Shown: piece after piece, positions 43,526-51,836 of the stretch
Layout: every line of letters starts with the position of its first letter
How positions within the stretch are numbered: position 1 is the first letter of the stretch
Source: an uncultured Lachnospiraceae bacterium
GTDB lineage: Bacteria; Bacillota; Clostridia; Lachnospirales; Lachnospiraceae
Direction of reading: 5' to 3'
DNA length: 64,000 bases
Assembly: GCA_910579495.1 (NCBI GenBank)
Contig: CAJTVD010000001.1
Span: 174,000 to 237,999 of the forward strand
Notes under the pieces: model-generated
Databases searched by the model: none
Seen by the model: the letters and a program-made list of their open reading frames with translations, nothing else
Told to the model about the DNA's origin: nothing
Translations under genes and position numbers: made by a program

Positions 43526-44491
43526 CTAAGCCTTTTTCTCAGTTTTAAGCTGTGCATCAATCTGTGCGGACAGGTTGTTGACGATATCGTGGAAAGTTCC
43601 CTGCATATCCGCCCCCGCTGCCCTCACATGCCCGCCGCCGCCAAAGAACATGGCTACCTTTGCCACATCCACCTTTCCGTTGGAGCGCAGGCTTACCTTA
43701 TACTTTAACACATCCGTCTGGTACATGAAAATGGCACACTCCACGCCCTTGGTAAGCCGGAGCTGGTTCACAATGCCGTCTAAGTCATGGGAATCTGCCC
43801 GGTAAAAGCCCATGGTCTTTTTGTCCACCATGCTTACCACACATTTTCCGTCCATAAATATGATGCTTTCAAGCAGCGCCCTTCCCAAAATCTGGTTCTG
43901 GACATAGGTCTTTTCATAGAATGTTTCGTCAATAAGCCTGGAAAAATCAAAGCCGTAGGAAATCAGCTCCGCTGCGGCCCGCAGGGTTTTGGGCGAGGTA
44001 TTGGAGTACCGGAACACTCCCGTGTCGTGGACTATTCCTATATAAAGGGCTTTGGCGATCTCTTCATCCAGCAAGGACTTATCCCCGATCACTTCATAAA
44101 CCAGCTCACTTGTGGAGCTTGCTTCCGGCATTATGTAATTCACATCCCCACAGCCTGTGTTGCTTACATGATGGTCAATATTGATTTTTTTCCCGGCGGC
44201 GCAGAAATATTTTTCCCCTTCGCCCATCCGCTCTTTTACCGTATCAAGGGCAATAAACACATCGAATTTTTCTACATCCGAAGCAAAATCCGTCTGGATT
44301 TCATCCAGCCCACTGATACAGGAAAAAACCGCCGGAGGCTCTTCCAGCATCACCCGCACCCTGGCCTGGGGGCATACCTTTTTTAAATAAAGGTACAGCC
44401 CCATGGATGCCCCGATACAGTCCCCGTCAGGCCTGATATGGCCGCCAATCCCAATACTGCCCGCATCTTTTACTTCTTCATATATATTCAT
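43526..44491 (-). CDS. nrnA: DHH/DHHA1 phosphoesterase (NrnA-like oligoribonuclease/pAp phosphatase)
   Basis: A 321-residue protein with a DHH domain: IGGHIRPDGDCIGASMGL near residue 17, ALDTVKERMG, NIDHHVSNTGCGDVNYI, and a C-terminal DHHA1 domain with GGGGHVRAAGA. NrnA proteins degrade short RNA (2-5 nt) and dephosphorylate pAp. The gene sits between rbfA and truB as in many Firmicutes. The ATG at 44491 directly follows a dispersed repeat that fills the gap to rbfA and supplies GGGGG. Confidence 0.9.
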   Translation of the reverse strand: MNIYEEVKDAGSIGIGGHIRPDGDCIGASMGLYLYLKKVCPQARVRVMLEEPPAVFSCISGLDEIQTDFASDVEKFDVFIALDTVKERMGEGEKYFCAAGKKINIDHHVSNTGCGDVNYIMPEASSTSELVYEVIGDKSLLDEEIAKALYIGIVHDTGVFRYSNTSPKTLRAAAELISYGFDFSRLIDETFYEKTYVQNQILGRALLESIIFMDGKCVVSMVDKKTMGFYRADSHDLDGIVNQLRLTKGVECAIFMYQTDVLKYKVSLRSNGKVDVAKVAMFFGGGGHVRAAGADMQGTFHDIVNNLSAQIDAQLKTEKKA

Positions 44492-44540
44492 ACTTTTTAC
44501 CCCCGCATATCGCAGACCCTGTTTGCGGTACTGCATCATT
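44492..44540 (-). repeat. Dispersed start-codon-abutting repeat, nrnA copy
   Basis: Minus strand: TTAATGATGCAGTACCGCA, AACAGGGTCTGCGATATGC, GGGGG, TAAAAAGT and the nrnA ATG. It occupies the whole rbfA-nrnA junction, touching the rbfA stop codon. Best-conserved copy with the argR one. Confidence 0.7.
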
Positions 44541-44910
44541 AAGAGTTTGAGTTTTCTTTTCCCTGATTCACCTGGTCAATCAGCCTGGACATCTTCACCC
44601 CGTAGGCAATGGACTGGTCGGCAATAAAGTGGATTTCCGGGGTATTGCGCAGGTTCACCCGCTCCGCCAGTTCCCTGCGGATAAAGCCTGCCGCACTGTT
44701 TAACCCCTCTAAAGTATCCTTCCTTGCCTGTTCATCACCGTATACGCTGATCCATGCCTTACAGGTCTTTAGATCAGGCGCAACTTCCACGGAAACCACA
44801 GAGGTCAGGGAGCTGACCCTTGGGTCCTTAAGCTCCCCCCGGATGATTTCCGCTAAAACCCGCTGCACCTCCCCGTTGATCCGTATATTTTTCGTACTGT
44901 TTTTTCTCAC
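44539..44910 (-). CDS. rbfA: Ribosome-binding factor A
   Basis: A 123-residue KH-like protein: RINGEVQRVLAEIIRGELKDPRV, KTCKAWISVYGD and LAERVNLRNTPEIHFIADQSI (overview), all typical for RbfA. It assists 30S maturation at 16S helix 1. The start overlaps the infB stop by four bases. Confidence 0.95.
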   Translation of the reverse strand: MRKNSTKNIRINGEVQRVLAEIIRGELKDPRVSSLTSVVSVEVAPDLKTCKAWISVYGDEQARKDTLEGLNSAAGFIRRELAERVNLRNTPEIHFIADQSIAYGVKMSRLIDQVNQGKENSNS

Positions 44911-47900
44911 CTTGGAACCTCCACCATAATATATGCCTCTACAATGTCAAGCTCCTGCATCTGGTCAAAACCTTCAAATACAAGGCCGCATTCAAATCCT
45001 GCCCTGACTTCTTTCACATCGTCCTTGAAACGCTTAAGGGATGCCAGCGCCCCTTCGTAAATCTGGTCCCCTTCCCTGGCGATACGCACCTTGCAGTCTC
45101 TCTGGAAGGTACCGTCCAGTATATAGGAGCCGGCAATATTCCCTACCGCTGAAGCCTTGAAAATCTGGCGCACCTCTGCATGGCCGATCACTTTCTCCTC
45201 AAATACAGGGTCAAGCATCCCCTTCATGGCTGCTTCAATATCCTCAATGGCCTGATAAATAACTTTATAAAGCCGGATATCCACCCCTTCTCTCTCCGCA
45301 ATGGCTTTCGCCGTAGCGTCAGGCCGGACGTTAAAGCCAATAATAATTGCCGAGGACGCGGAGGCCAGGGACACATCGGACTCGTTGATGGCGCCTACGC
45401 CGCCATGGATACATTTTACTACTACTTCCTCGTTGGAAAGCTTCATCAGGCTCTGCTTTACTGCTTCCACGCTGCCTTGTACATCCGCCTTTACGATAAT
45501 GTTCAGCTCTTTCAGGTTGCCTGCCTGGATCTGGCTGAACAGATCGTCCAGGGACATCTTTGCCTTGGTATCCTCCAGCATCTTTTCTTTGTTCTGGGCC
45601 AGATAAGTCTCCGCATAGGATTTGGCTGTTTTGTCGTTTTCATGGACAATGAACACTTCCCCTGCGCTGGGCACATCGGAAAGCCCCAGAATTTCCACCG
45701 GCATGGAAGGAGTTGCTTCTTTCACCCTTCTGCCCTTGTCGTCTATCATTGCCCTTACCTTGCCGTGGCTGGCCCCGGCGGAAATAAAGTCTCCCACATG
45801 GAGGGTTCCCTTCTGTACCAGCACAGTGGCCACCGGGCCTCTTCCTTTGTCCAGCTCCGCCTCAATCACCAGGCCCCTTGCATGTCTGTTGGGATTGGCT
45901 TTCAGCTCCATAATCTCCGCCGTCAGCAGGATGGTTTCCAGAAGGTTTTCAATGCCTTCCCCGGATTTCGCGGAAACAGGCACAAATTCCGTAGTCCCGC
46001 CCCAATCCACAGGGATCAGCTCGTATTCTGTCATTTCCTGTTTTACCCTGTCAATATTCGCGCCGGGCTTATCAATCTTATTTACGGCAACCACAATTTC
46101 AATTCCCGCTGCCTTGGCATGGTTGATAGCCTCCACTGTCTGGGGCATCACCCCGTCATCTGCCGCCACAACTAAAATGGCAATATCTGTGGAGTTGGCG
46201 CCGCGCATACGCATTGCGGTAAAGGCTTCATGCCCCGGGGTGTCAAGGAATGTAATGGACTGGCCGTTGATATTGACCGTATATGCGCCGATATGCTGGG
46301 TAATCCCCCCTGCTTCCTTATCCGTCACATTGGTTTTCCGGATAGCGTCCAGCAGGGAAGTCTTCCCATGGTCAACATGCCCCATAACACAGATTACAGG
46401 GGGCCTGCCCTCCATTTTCTCCGCTGCCTCTTCTTCTTCCTTCAAAAGCTCCTCGATAACATCTACTTTTACTTCCCTCTCACAGATGATCTCATATTCA
46501 ATGGCAATGTTCTCCGCATCCTCAAAGGAAATATCCGAATTTACATTTACAATCTGTCCCTGTAAGAACAGCTTTTTGATGATCACGGAAGGCTGCAGCT
46601 TCATCTTATCCGCCAGCTCCTTGATGGTAAGGGTCTCAGGTATGGTGATAACTTTGATCTGCTCTTCCATCACTTCTGTGGCTTTCTTTTCAGGCTTGAT
46701 AAACCTGCCTGCCTTATTTTTGCCTTTTACTGCACTGTCATCCTCTTCATAGATAAAGTCTTTTTTAGACTTTTTATCCTTCTCCTGGCTGATCCTGCGC
46801 TTCTCGTCATCCCTGCGCTTTTCATCCTTAACGGGGGCTTCCGAAATGAAACCTTTACCTGGCTTCTCACCCCGTTTAAATCGATTGTCCTGCCCCTGAG
46901 CGCCTCTCTCGTTGCGGTTATTATTTCCCCCAGGCCTGTTATTATTCCTATCAGTGTTATTACCCCTGAAATCAGCCCTGCCGCCCTGGCCGCCCATACG
47001 GTTAGCCCCTTCGGGCCTTCTGCCATCGCCCCTGGCATTCCTTTCGCCTTGGCTGCTGCCACTGCCGCTGCCCGCCGCAGTCCTCTCATTCCTCTGATAC
47101 CTGTCATCTCTTTGACGCCTTTCATTTCCCTGGGGCTGCCGGGATCCCCTGTTTGCCTGCCGCTCGGGCCTGCCCGACGCGCTCTGGGCAGGCCTTGCCG
47201 CCTGGGCATTTTTCTTTTCCGCAGCTTCTTTTGCTGCCCTTTCTTCCTGGGCTGCCTTTGCCGCCGCTGCTTCCTGGGCTGCTTTTGCTTCCGCTGCCTC
47301 CTTTGCCGCTTTTGCCTCGGCTTCCCTGGCTGCCTGGGCATTTTTCGCGGCGATCCTTTCATTTTCCAGTTTCTGGGCGTTGAGCTTAAAGTCAACCTGC
47401 ATACTTTCCGGTATGGAAGGAGCTGTCAAAGGGCGGATAATCTTATGGGGAACCTCCTTTTTCTGGCCTCCCTGCCCCTGGCGGCGGTTCTGGTTTGGCT
47501 GGTTCTGGCGGTTTCCGCCCCCCGCCCCCTGGCGCCCTGCCTGCCCGGGCTTTTGCTGTCCCTGTTTTTGTTGTGCCTGCTTTGGCTGTCCCTGCTTTTT
47601 CTCCCCTGCCCCATTAGGATGGTTTCCCTGGGAATTGCTGCTGCCGGAATGGGACGCCTGGGAACGCTGCCCCGGGATATTACTGTTATGGGGATTGCTG
47701 ACAACAATAATTTTCTTCTTTCTTCTGGGCGCTTCCCCCCCTGCCTGCCCCTGGGCTTTTTCCCTGCCCTCCGGCTTTGTTTCCTGCCGGGGCTGTTTTT
47801 TGTCCTCCTGGGCGGGCTTTGGGCTTTGCTGCGCCGCGCCGTCTGATTTGGCCCCTGCTTTCTGTTCCGGCTTCTGGCTGGCTTTTGTTTCCTGCTTTTC

Positions 47901-48089
47901 CAGGGCATTTTGGCCTGCCTTCCCTGCGTTTTCCCTGCCAAAAGCTTTTCTGACCATCTCTGCCGCTTCCTCTTCCAGGGCGCTTTGGGCTGCTTTTACT
48001 TCTATTCCTTTATCCTGTAAAAAAGCAATGATTTCTTTACTTTGCTTTTCCAATTCTTTTGCTATCTCATGCACTTTAATTTTGGCCAT
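44907..48089 (-). CDS. infB: Translation initiation factor IF-2 (long form)
   Basis: A 1060-residue IF-2, about 340 residues longer than the Bacillus protein. An IF2_N domain (about 1-50) is followed by a ~400-residue low-complexity region rich in Ala, Lys, Gln, Gly, Asn and Arg. A second IF2_N domain (LTIKELADKMKLQPSVIIKKL) follows, then the G domain with GHVDHGKT at 570-577, DTPGHEAFTAMR and NKIDKPGAN, and domains II-IV. It positions initiator tRNA on the 30S subunit and promotes subunit joining with GTP. It is in operon with rbfA (4-base overlap) and ylxQ (15-base gap). Confidence 0.97.
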   Translation of the reverse strand: MAKIKVHEIAKELEKQSKEIIAFLQDKGIEVKAAQSALEEEAAEMVRKAFGRENAGKAGQNALEKQETKASQKPEQKAGAKSDGAAQQSPKPAQEDKKQPRQETKPEGREKAQGQAGGEAPRRKKKIIVVSNPHNSNIPGQRSQASHSGSSNSQGNHPNGAGEKKQGQPKQAQQKQGQQKPGQAGRQGAGGGNRQNQPNQNRRQGQGGQKKEVPHKIIRPLTAPSIPESMQVDFKLNAQKLENERIAAKNAQAAREAEAKAAKEAAEAKAAQEAAAAKAAQEERAAKEAAEKKNAQAARPAQSASGRPERQANRGSRQPQGNERRQRDDRYQRNERTAAGSGSGSSQGERNARGDGRRPEGANRMGGQGGRADFRGNNTDRNNNRPGGNNNRNERGAQGQDNRFKRGEKPGKGFISEAPVKDEKRRDDEKRRISQEKDKKSKKDFIYEEDDSAVKGKNKAGRFIKPEKKATEVMEEQIKVITIPETLTIKELADKMKLQPSVIIKKLFLQGQIVNVNSDISFEDAENIAIEYEIICEREVKVDVIEELLKEEEEAAEKMEGRPPVICVMGHVDHGKTSLLDAIRKTNVTDKEAGGITQHIGAYTVNINGQSITFLDTPGHEAFTAMRMRGANSTDIAILVVAADDGVMPQTVEAINHAKAAGIEIVVAVNKIDKPGANIDRVKQEMTEYELIPVDWGGTTEFVPVSAKSGEGIENLLETILLTAEIMELKANPNRHARGLVIEAELDKGRGPVATVLVQKGTLHVGDFISAGASHGKVRAMIDDKGRRVKEATPSMPVEILGLSDVPSAGEVFIVHENDKTAKSYAETYLAQNKEKMLEDTKAKMSLDDLFSQIQAGNLKELNIIVKADVQGSVEAVKQSLMKLSNEEVVVKCIHGGVGAINESDVSLASASSAIIIGFNVRPDATAKAIAEREGVDIRLYKVIYQAIEDIEAAMKGMLDPVFEEKVIGHAEVRQIFKASAVGNIAGSYILDGTFQRDCKVRIAREGDQIYEGALASLKRFKDDVKEVRAGFECGLVFEGFDQMQELDIVEAYIMVEVPR

Positions 48090-48104
48090 TCCATTACCTC
48101 CGTC

Positions 48105-48416
48105 TTAATCCTGCAGCTCTTCTAAATGCTTTATGATGCTTTCCGCCAGCCCTTTTTCCGTAACCGCTGCAGATACCCTCATTTCTTTTCCGATTGCCCT
48201 GCCCAGCGAATGCCTGTCACTGTAAACATAAATCGGTATCCCATAAAATGCACACTTATCGGTGAACATTTTTTTTGTATTCTCAGAAGCGTCACTGCTG
48301 ACAATCACCAGCTCCGCCCTGCCTGCTTTCACTGCCTTCTCTGTAGAAAACTCGCCGCTTACCACATTCCTCCCCCGGGCGGCAATCCCTAAGAGAGACA
48401 GTACTTTATTATTCAT
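48105..48416 (-). CDS. ylxQ: L7Ae-family RNA-binding protein YlxQ
   Basis: A 103-residue protein of the L7Ae/L30e/Gadd45 family: NKVLSLLGIAARGRNVVSGE, AELVIVSSDASENTKKMF and GRAIGKEMRVSAAVTEKGLA. YlxQ is thought to bind kink-turn RNA; its exact partner is unsettled. The ATG at 48416 overlaps the ylxR stop by eight bases. It lies in the conserved nusA-ylxR-ylxQ-infB order. Confidence 0.9.
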   Translation of the reverse strand: MNNKVLSLLGIAARGRNVVSGEFSTEKAVKAGRAELVIVSSDASENTKKMFTDKCAFYGIPIYVYSDRHSLGRAIGKEMRVSAAVTEKGLAESIIKHLEELQD

Positions 48417-48678
48417 GCAACGCATCAAACTCCTTTTCCAGTTTCTCGTAAACCTCGCCTGGGACACTCATTTTAAAAGAACGCTCCACTCCCTTATTCT
48501 TCCGCGCTTTTAAAAGACAATCCCTTTCCCTGCAAAGATATGCGCCCCTTCCGTTCTTTTTTCCGGTAGTGTCCAAAAGGATCTCACCTTCCGGGGTACG
48601 CAGTATCCGCATCATCTCTTTCTTGCTTTTCATTTCCCCGCATCCGATGCACTGCCGCATGGGGATTTTCTTTGCCAT
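48409..48678 (-). CDS. ylxR: YlxR family (DUF448) RNA-binding protein
   Basis: An 89-residue basic protein with the DUF448 signature MRQCIGCGEMKSKKEMMRI and KKNGRGAYLCRERDCLLKA. YlxR (RnpM) is a small nucleic-acid-binding protein; in Bacillus it has been reported to act on RNase P. It sits 12 bases after nusA. Confidence 0.92.
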   Translation of the reverse strand: MAKKIPMRQCIGCGEMKSKKEMMRILRTPEGEILLDTTGKKNGRGAYLCRERDCLLKARKNKGVERSFKMSVPGEVYEKLEKEFDALHE

Positions 48679-48690
48679 AAAAACTCCCCC

Positions 48691-50151
48691 TTATTCCTCC
48701 ATGCCGGTATCTTCCCGGTATGCTTCTTCCTCAGGCTCTTCTTCCTCCCAAGGCTCCCCTGGTTCCCCGGAATCTTCTTCCCCGCCGGGCTCTCCTTTCT
48801 CTTCTGCTTCTTCCGGCGCTTCAATCCCTTCCTCCAGGGCAGGCCCTTCCAACGCTTCCGGTTCCTGGAAAATCTCTTCCGGTTCCTCAAAATCCTCTTC
48901 CCCGCCGGGTTCTTCCAGGTCCTCTATGGCCTCTTCCCCATAATCCTCCTCCGGCGCCTGCCCATCTGCCCCGGCAGGCGCTTCTTCTGTGCCCTCTTCC
49001 GGCTTTTCATCGAATTCCCCGTCTACGTCCATGGCCTCTTCCCCGTAATCTTCCTCATCCTCTTCATCATATTCATCGTATTCATCCATATAGTCTTCAT
49101 ACCGGAAGCCATAGGCGTCTTTTGCCTGGGTCTCACTCTTGATATCGATCTTGTAGCCGGTAAGCCTGGCCGCTAACCTGGCGTTCTGCCCCTCTTTTCC
49201 GATGGCAAGGGAAAGCTGGTAATCGGGCACCACCACTTTCGCCGTCTTTTCATCCGGGTCTGCAAACACCGCCACGATCTTCGCCGGGGATAAGGCGTTC
49301 TGTATCAGATTGCCCGGGTTGTCGTCCCAGTTGATAATATCGATTTTTTCTCCCCGCAGTTCCTCCACAATGGAATTGACCCTGGCTCCGTTTAACCCCA
49401 CACATGCGCCTACCGCATCTACGTTTATGTTGTTGGAGCGCACTGCCATCTTGGTCCTGCTTCCCGCTTCCCTGGCAATGCTCATGATTTCCACTGTCCC
49501 GTCCTTAATCTCTGTAACCTCTGCCTCAAAGAGGCGCTTTACCAGCTCCGGGTGGGTCCGGCTGACCAGGATCCTGGGGCCTTTGGGGGTATTTTTCACT
49601 TCCAGGATATAGACCTTGATCCTCTCCGTGGGCCGGAAGGTTTCCCCCCTTACCTGCTCGCTCTCGTTAAGTATCCCATCCGCCTTTCCAAGGTTTATGC
49701 TGATATTCCTGCCGATATAACGCTGGACGATACCTGTTACAATATCTTTTTCCTTTTCGAAATACTGATTATAAATAACGCTCCGTTCTTCTTCGCGTAT
49801 TTTCTGTAAAATAACATTTTTTGCATTCTGGGTAGCAATACGGCCAAACTCTTTGGATTTGATCTCTACATGTATGATATCGCCAAGGGCTGCTCTGGAT
49901 TTGATCTCCCGTGCGTCTTCCAGTGATATCTCCAGGCAGTCATCCTCCACCTCTTCCACCACTTCCTTTTCCGCATAGCACAGAAAGTCACAGGTATCTC
50001 TGTCAATTTCCACTTTCACATTGTCGGACTTGCCAAAGTGGTTCTTGCAGGCCGTAATCAGCGAGTTTTCAATAGCTTCAAAAAGCGTTTCCTTACTGAT
50101 TTCCTTCTCCTTCTCCAAAATATCCAGCGCTTCCTTTAATTCCTTATTCAT
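48691..50151 (-). CDS. nusA: Transcription termination/antitermination protein NusA with acidic tail
   Basis: A 486-residue NusA. The N-terminal RNA polymerase-binding domain (about 1-130), S1 domain (about 135-200: GIVQRYIGRNISINLGKADGIL) and two KH domains (to about 345; NVDAVGACVGLNGARVNSI and AIGKEGQNARLAARLTGYKIDI in overview) match Gram-positive NusA of ~370 residues. A further ~130-residue C-terminal tail (about 355-486) is almost half Asp/Glu, with only three basic residues. It modulates pausing, termination and antitermination. It follows rimP by 36 bases. Confidence 0.96.
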   Translation of the reverse strand: MNKELKEALDILEKEKEISKETLFEAIENSLITACKNHFGKSDNVKVEIDRDTCDFLCYAEKEVVEEVEDDCLEISLEDAREIKSRAALGDIIHVEIKSKEFGRIATQNAKNVILQKIREEERSVIYNQYFEKEKDIVTGIVQRYIGRNISINLGKADGILNESEQVRGETFRPTERIKVYILEVKNTPKGPRILVSRTHPELVKRLFEAEVTEIKDGTVEIMSIAREAGSRTKMAVRSNNINVDAVGACVGLNGARVNSIVEELRGEKIDIINWDDNPGNLIQNALSPAKIVAVFADPDEKTAKVVVPDYQLSLAIGKEGQNARLAARLTGYKIDIKSETQAKDAYGFRYEDYMDEYDEYDEEDEEDYGEEAMDVDGEFDEKPEEGTEEAPAGADGQAPEEDYGEEAIEDLEEPGGEEDFEEPEEIFQEPEALEGPALEEGIEAPEEAEEKGEPGGEEDSGEPGEPWEEEEPEEEAYREDTGMEE

Positions 50152-50187
50152 TTCCCTTATCCCTTTCCGCCCGCTCTTTTCCCCGGG

Positions 50188-50664
50188 CTAAAAATCCAGT
50201 GCCAGCCTGATTGCTGCAATATCTTTTCTGTTAAATGCAATATCCTCTATTTCCTTTTCAAATGCTATTCCAAGTGTAATGGTGGTTTCGTCAAATGCCT
50301 TCAAAATGCCCGAAAACTCCTTTGCCCCGTTTATGGGCTTATATGTTTTTATTTCCACCTCTTCCAGGAGGCTTTTTTCCAGGTGCTTATCCTTTTTCAG
50401 CATCCTCCCAAGGCCAGGGGAGCTTACCTCCAAAATATAGGCGTCCCCGATAAAGTCCTCCCTGTCCAGTCCGTCGGAAAGGGCCCTGCTTACCTTTTCA
50501 CAGTCGTCAATGGTGACGCCCCCTTCTTTGTCAATATAACAGCGCAGGTACCAGTCGCTCCCTTCCTTTATATATTCCACGTCGTAAATCTCCACATTAG
50601 CGGCATGGGCAATGGGCTTTAACAGTTCCTCTGTTTTTAATTCATAGCTTTCTCTTTTTGACAT
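50188..50664 (-). CDS. rimP: Ribosome maturation factor RimP
   Basis: A 158-residue protein with the RimP pattern VEIYDVEYIKEGSDWYLRCYIDKEGGVTIDDCEKVSRAL and YILEVSSPGLGRMLK (overview). It is required for 30S assembly. The ATG at 50664 follows AGAGGTGAATGC; the longer frame to 50715 passes through the leader hairpin. It is the first gene of the nusA-infB operon, preceded by a promoter and an attenuator-like terminator. Confidence 0.95.
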   Translation of the reverse strand: MSKRESYELKTEELLKPIAHAANVEIYDVEYIKEGSDWYLRCYIDKEGGVTIDDCEKVSRALSDGLDREDFIGDAYILEVSSPGLGRMLKKDKHLEKSLLEEVEIKTYKPINGAKEFSGILKAFDETTITLGIAFEKEIEDIAFNRKDIAAIRLALDF

Positions 50665-50694
50665 GCATTCACCTCTTACACTTTTGCTTAAAAA

Positions 50695-50718
50695 AGAGTG
50701 GACTGCCAAGTCCACTCT
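50695..50718 (-). terminator. Attenuator-like terminator in the rimP-nusA leader
   Basis: A perfect 10-bp stem (AGAGTGGACT / AGTCCACTCT) with a 4-base loop, followed by TTTTTTAAGC on the minus strand. It lies between the promoter at 50749-50777 and the rimP start, so transcripts from that promoter must read through it. Confidence 0.75.
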
Positions 50719-50748
50719 AATCTAGTAATCATCATTCAATTCTAATGT

Positions 50749-50777
50749 ATTGTAGCACTATGGTATATAAAATGCAA
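50749..50777 (-). promoter_or_regulatory. Sigma-A promoter of the rimP-nusA-infB operon
   Basis: Minus strand: TTGCAT (50777-50772), 17-base spacer, TACAAT (50754-50749), about 85 bases before the rimP start. Confidence 0.75.
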
Positions 50778-50802
50778 TAGCTTCAGGGAAAATCCCTTGA
50801 AT

Positions 50803-51804
50803 TTATTGATTTCGTTTTTCTTCTTTATATAACTGGTAAAGGAGCACCGCCGCCAGTATGAGAAAGCCCGCCCCCCCAATCAGCCCTGTGGGGGCCGGCC
50901 CCAAGAACACATTATAGGGGTTCTCCAGGGAGGTAAAATAAATGCCCACAGAAGCGAACCCGTTCAGCAGCCCATGCCCCAGGATCGCAGGGATACAGCT
51001 TTTGGTTTTGATGGTAACATAGGAGAGAATAATGCCCACCGCCGTACAGAAAACGCACATGGCAAGGATCCCCAGTACCGGATAGCCAGGATACCCCACC
51101 CCATAGTTATGCCCCATCACCGTAAGGGGCGCATGCCACAGTCCCCAGATCAGCCCGCACAAAAGTAATGTGGGGACTACCCGGAACTGCTTTAACATCC
51201 GGGGCAGCAAAAACCCCCTCCATCCCCACTCTTCCCCAAAGCAGTTTATAATATTCATAAAGGGAGACAAAAAGATTCCCATGCCAATCTGCACCAGCAT
51301 TGTCTGCTTCATCTGCTCTAAGGTAATGGCCTGGCCGCCAGCCTGGGCCTGTCTGTCCAATAGCATCTGCAGATAGCCCATATTGCCGTCGTACTGTTTG
51401 GGAAAAATGAAAAAATACAGCGCCGTGCCTAATATGACCAGCAGGGCAAACCCAAACCACACAAGCCCGTAATACTTCTTGTTGCCTTTCAGGTTCAGGG
51501 TAAGCATCAGGTTGCTCCCCATCAGCCGCTCCTTGGTAAGAAGCCTTGTAAGCAGCGCAGAAAAAGCGGGAATAAACATTACGCTGGAAATCAGGGCCTG
51601 GGCAGCATATGCCTGGTCCACATCTGTGCTTCCCACCATGGGCATTATCATAAAAATCTCTATGCCATAGGTTACAACAAAGGTAATCAGAAGGTAAATG
51701 GCAATCTGTTTGGTGTTCTGCTTTTTTTCCTCCTGTGTAAGAATGGCATTACCTTCCCCTGGTTTATGGTTTTTCAGAACTTCTGAGTTATTGTCTGCGT
51801 TCAT
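50803..51804 (-). CDS. CPBP family intramembrane glutamic endopeptidase
   Basis: A 333-residue membrane protein with about eight helices and the CPBP/ABI motifs: EEWGWRGFLL (Glu191, Glu192, Arg196), GLWHAPL, and a later His/Asn helix (ILGHGLLNGF). Family members (Rce1-like) cleave prenylated or peptide substrates within the membrane, often in bacteriocin immunity or peptide maturation; the substrate here is unknown. The ATG at 51804 sits behind GAGAGGAGCATTA; the ATG at 51837 has no comparable site and overlaps manC. It is 32 bases downstream of manC, probably cotranscribed although functionally unrelated. Confidence 0.88.
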   Translation of the reverse strand: MNADNNSEVLKNHKPGEGNAILTQEEKKQNTKQIAIYLLITFVVTYGIEIFMIMPMVGSTDVDQAYAAQALISSVMFIPAFSALLTRLLTKERLMGSNLMLTLNLKGNKKYYGLVWFGFALLVILGTALYFFIFPKQYDGNMGYLQMLLDRQAQAGGQAITLEQMKQTMLVQIGMGIFLSPFMNIINCFGEEWGWRGFLLPRMLKQFRVVPTLLLCGLIWGLWHAPLTVMGHNYGVGYPGYPVLGILAMCVFCTAVGIILSYVTIKTKSCIPAILGHGLLNGFASVGIYFTSLENPYNVFLGPAPTGLIGGAGFLILAAVLLYQLYKEEKRNQ

Positions 51805-51836
51805 TAATGCTCCTCTCTTTTTAATCCTCTTATCCA

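Noticed and set aside
45622..46752. Plus-strand frame of about 376 codons (and another at 45180-46175) inside infB
   Set aside because: Both are complements of the conserved IF-2 G domain and lack homology or ribosome-binding sites.
46727..47395. Minus-strand Arg/Lys/Pro-rich frame overlapping infB
   Set aside because: It is a shifted frame of the low-complexity region of IF-2; repeat-rich DNA stays open in several frames.
50779..50798. Small hairpin (AGGGA/TCCCT) after the CPBP gene as a terminator
   Set aside because: The stem is only about five base pairs and has no U-tract.
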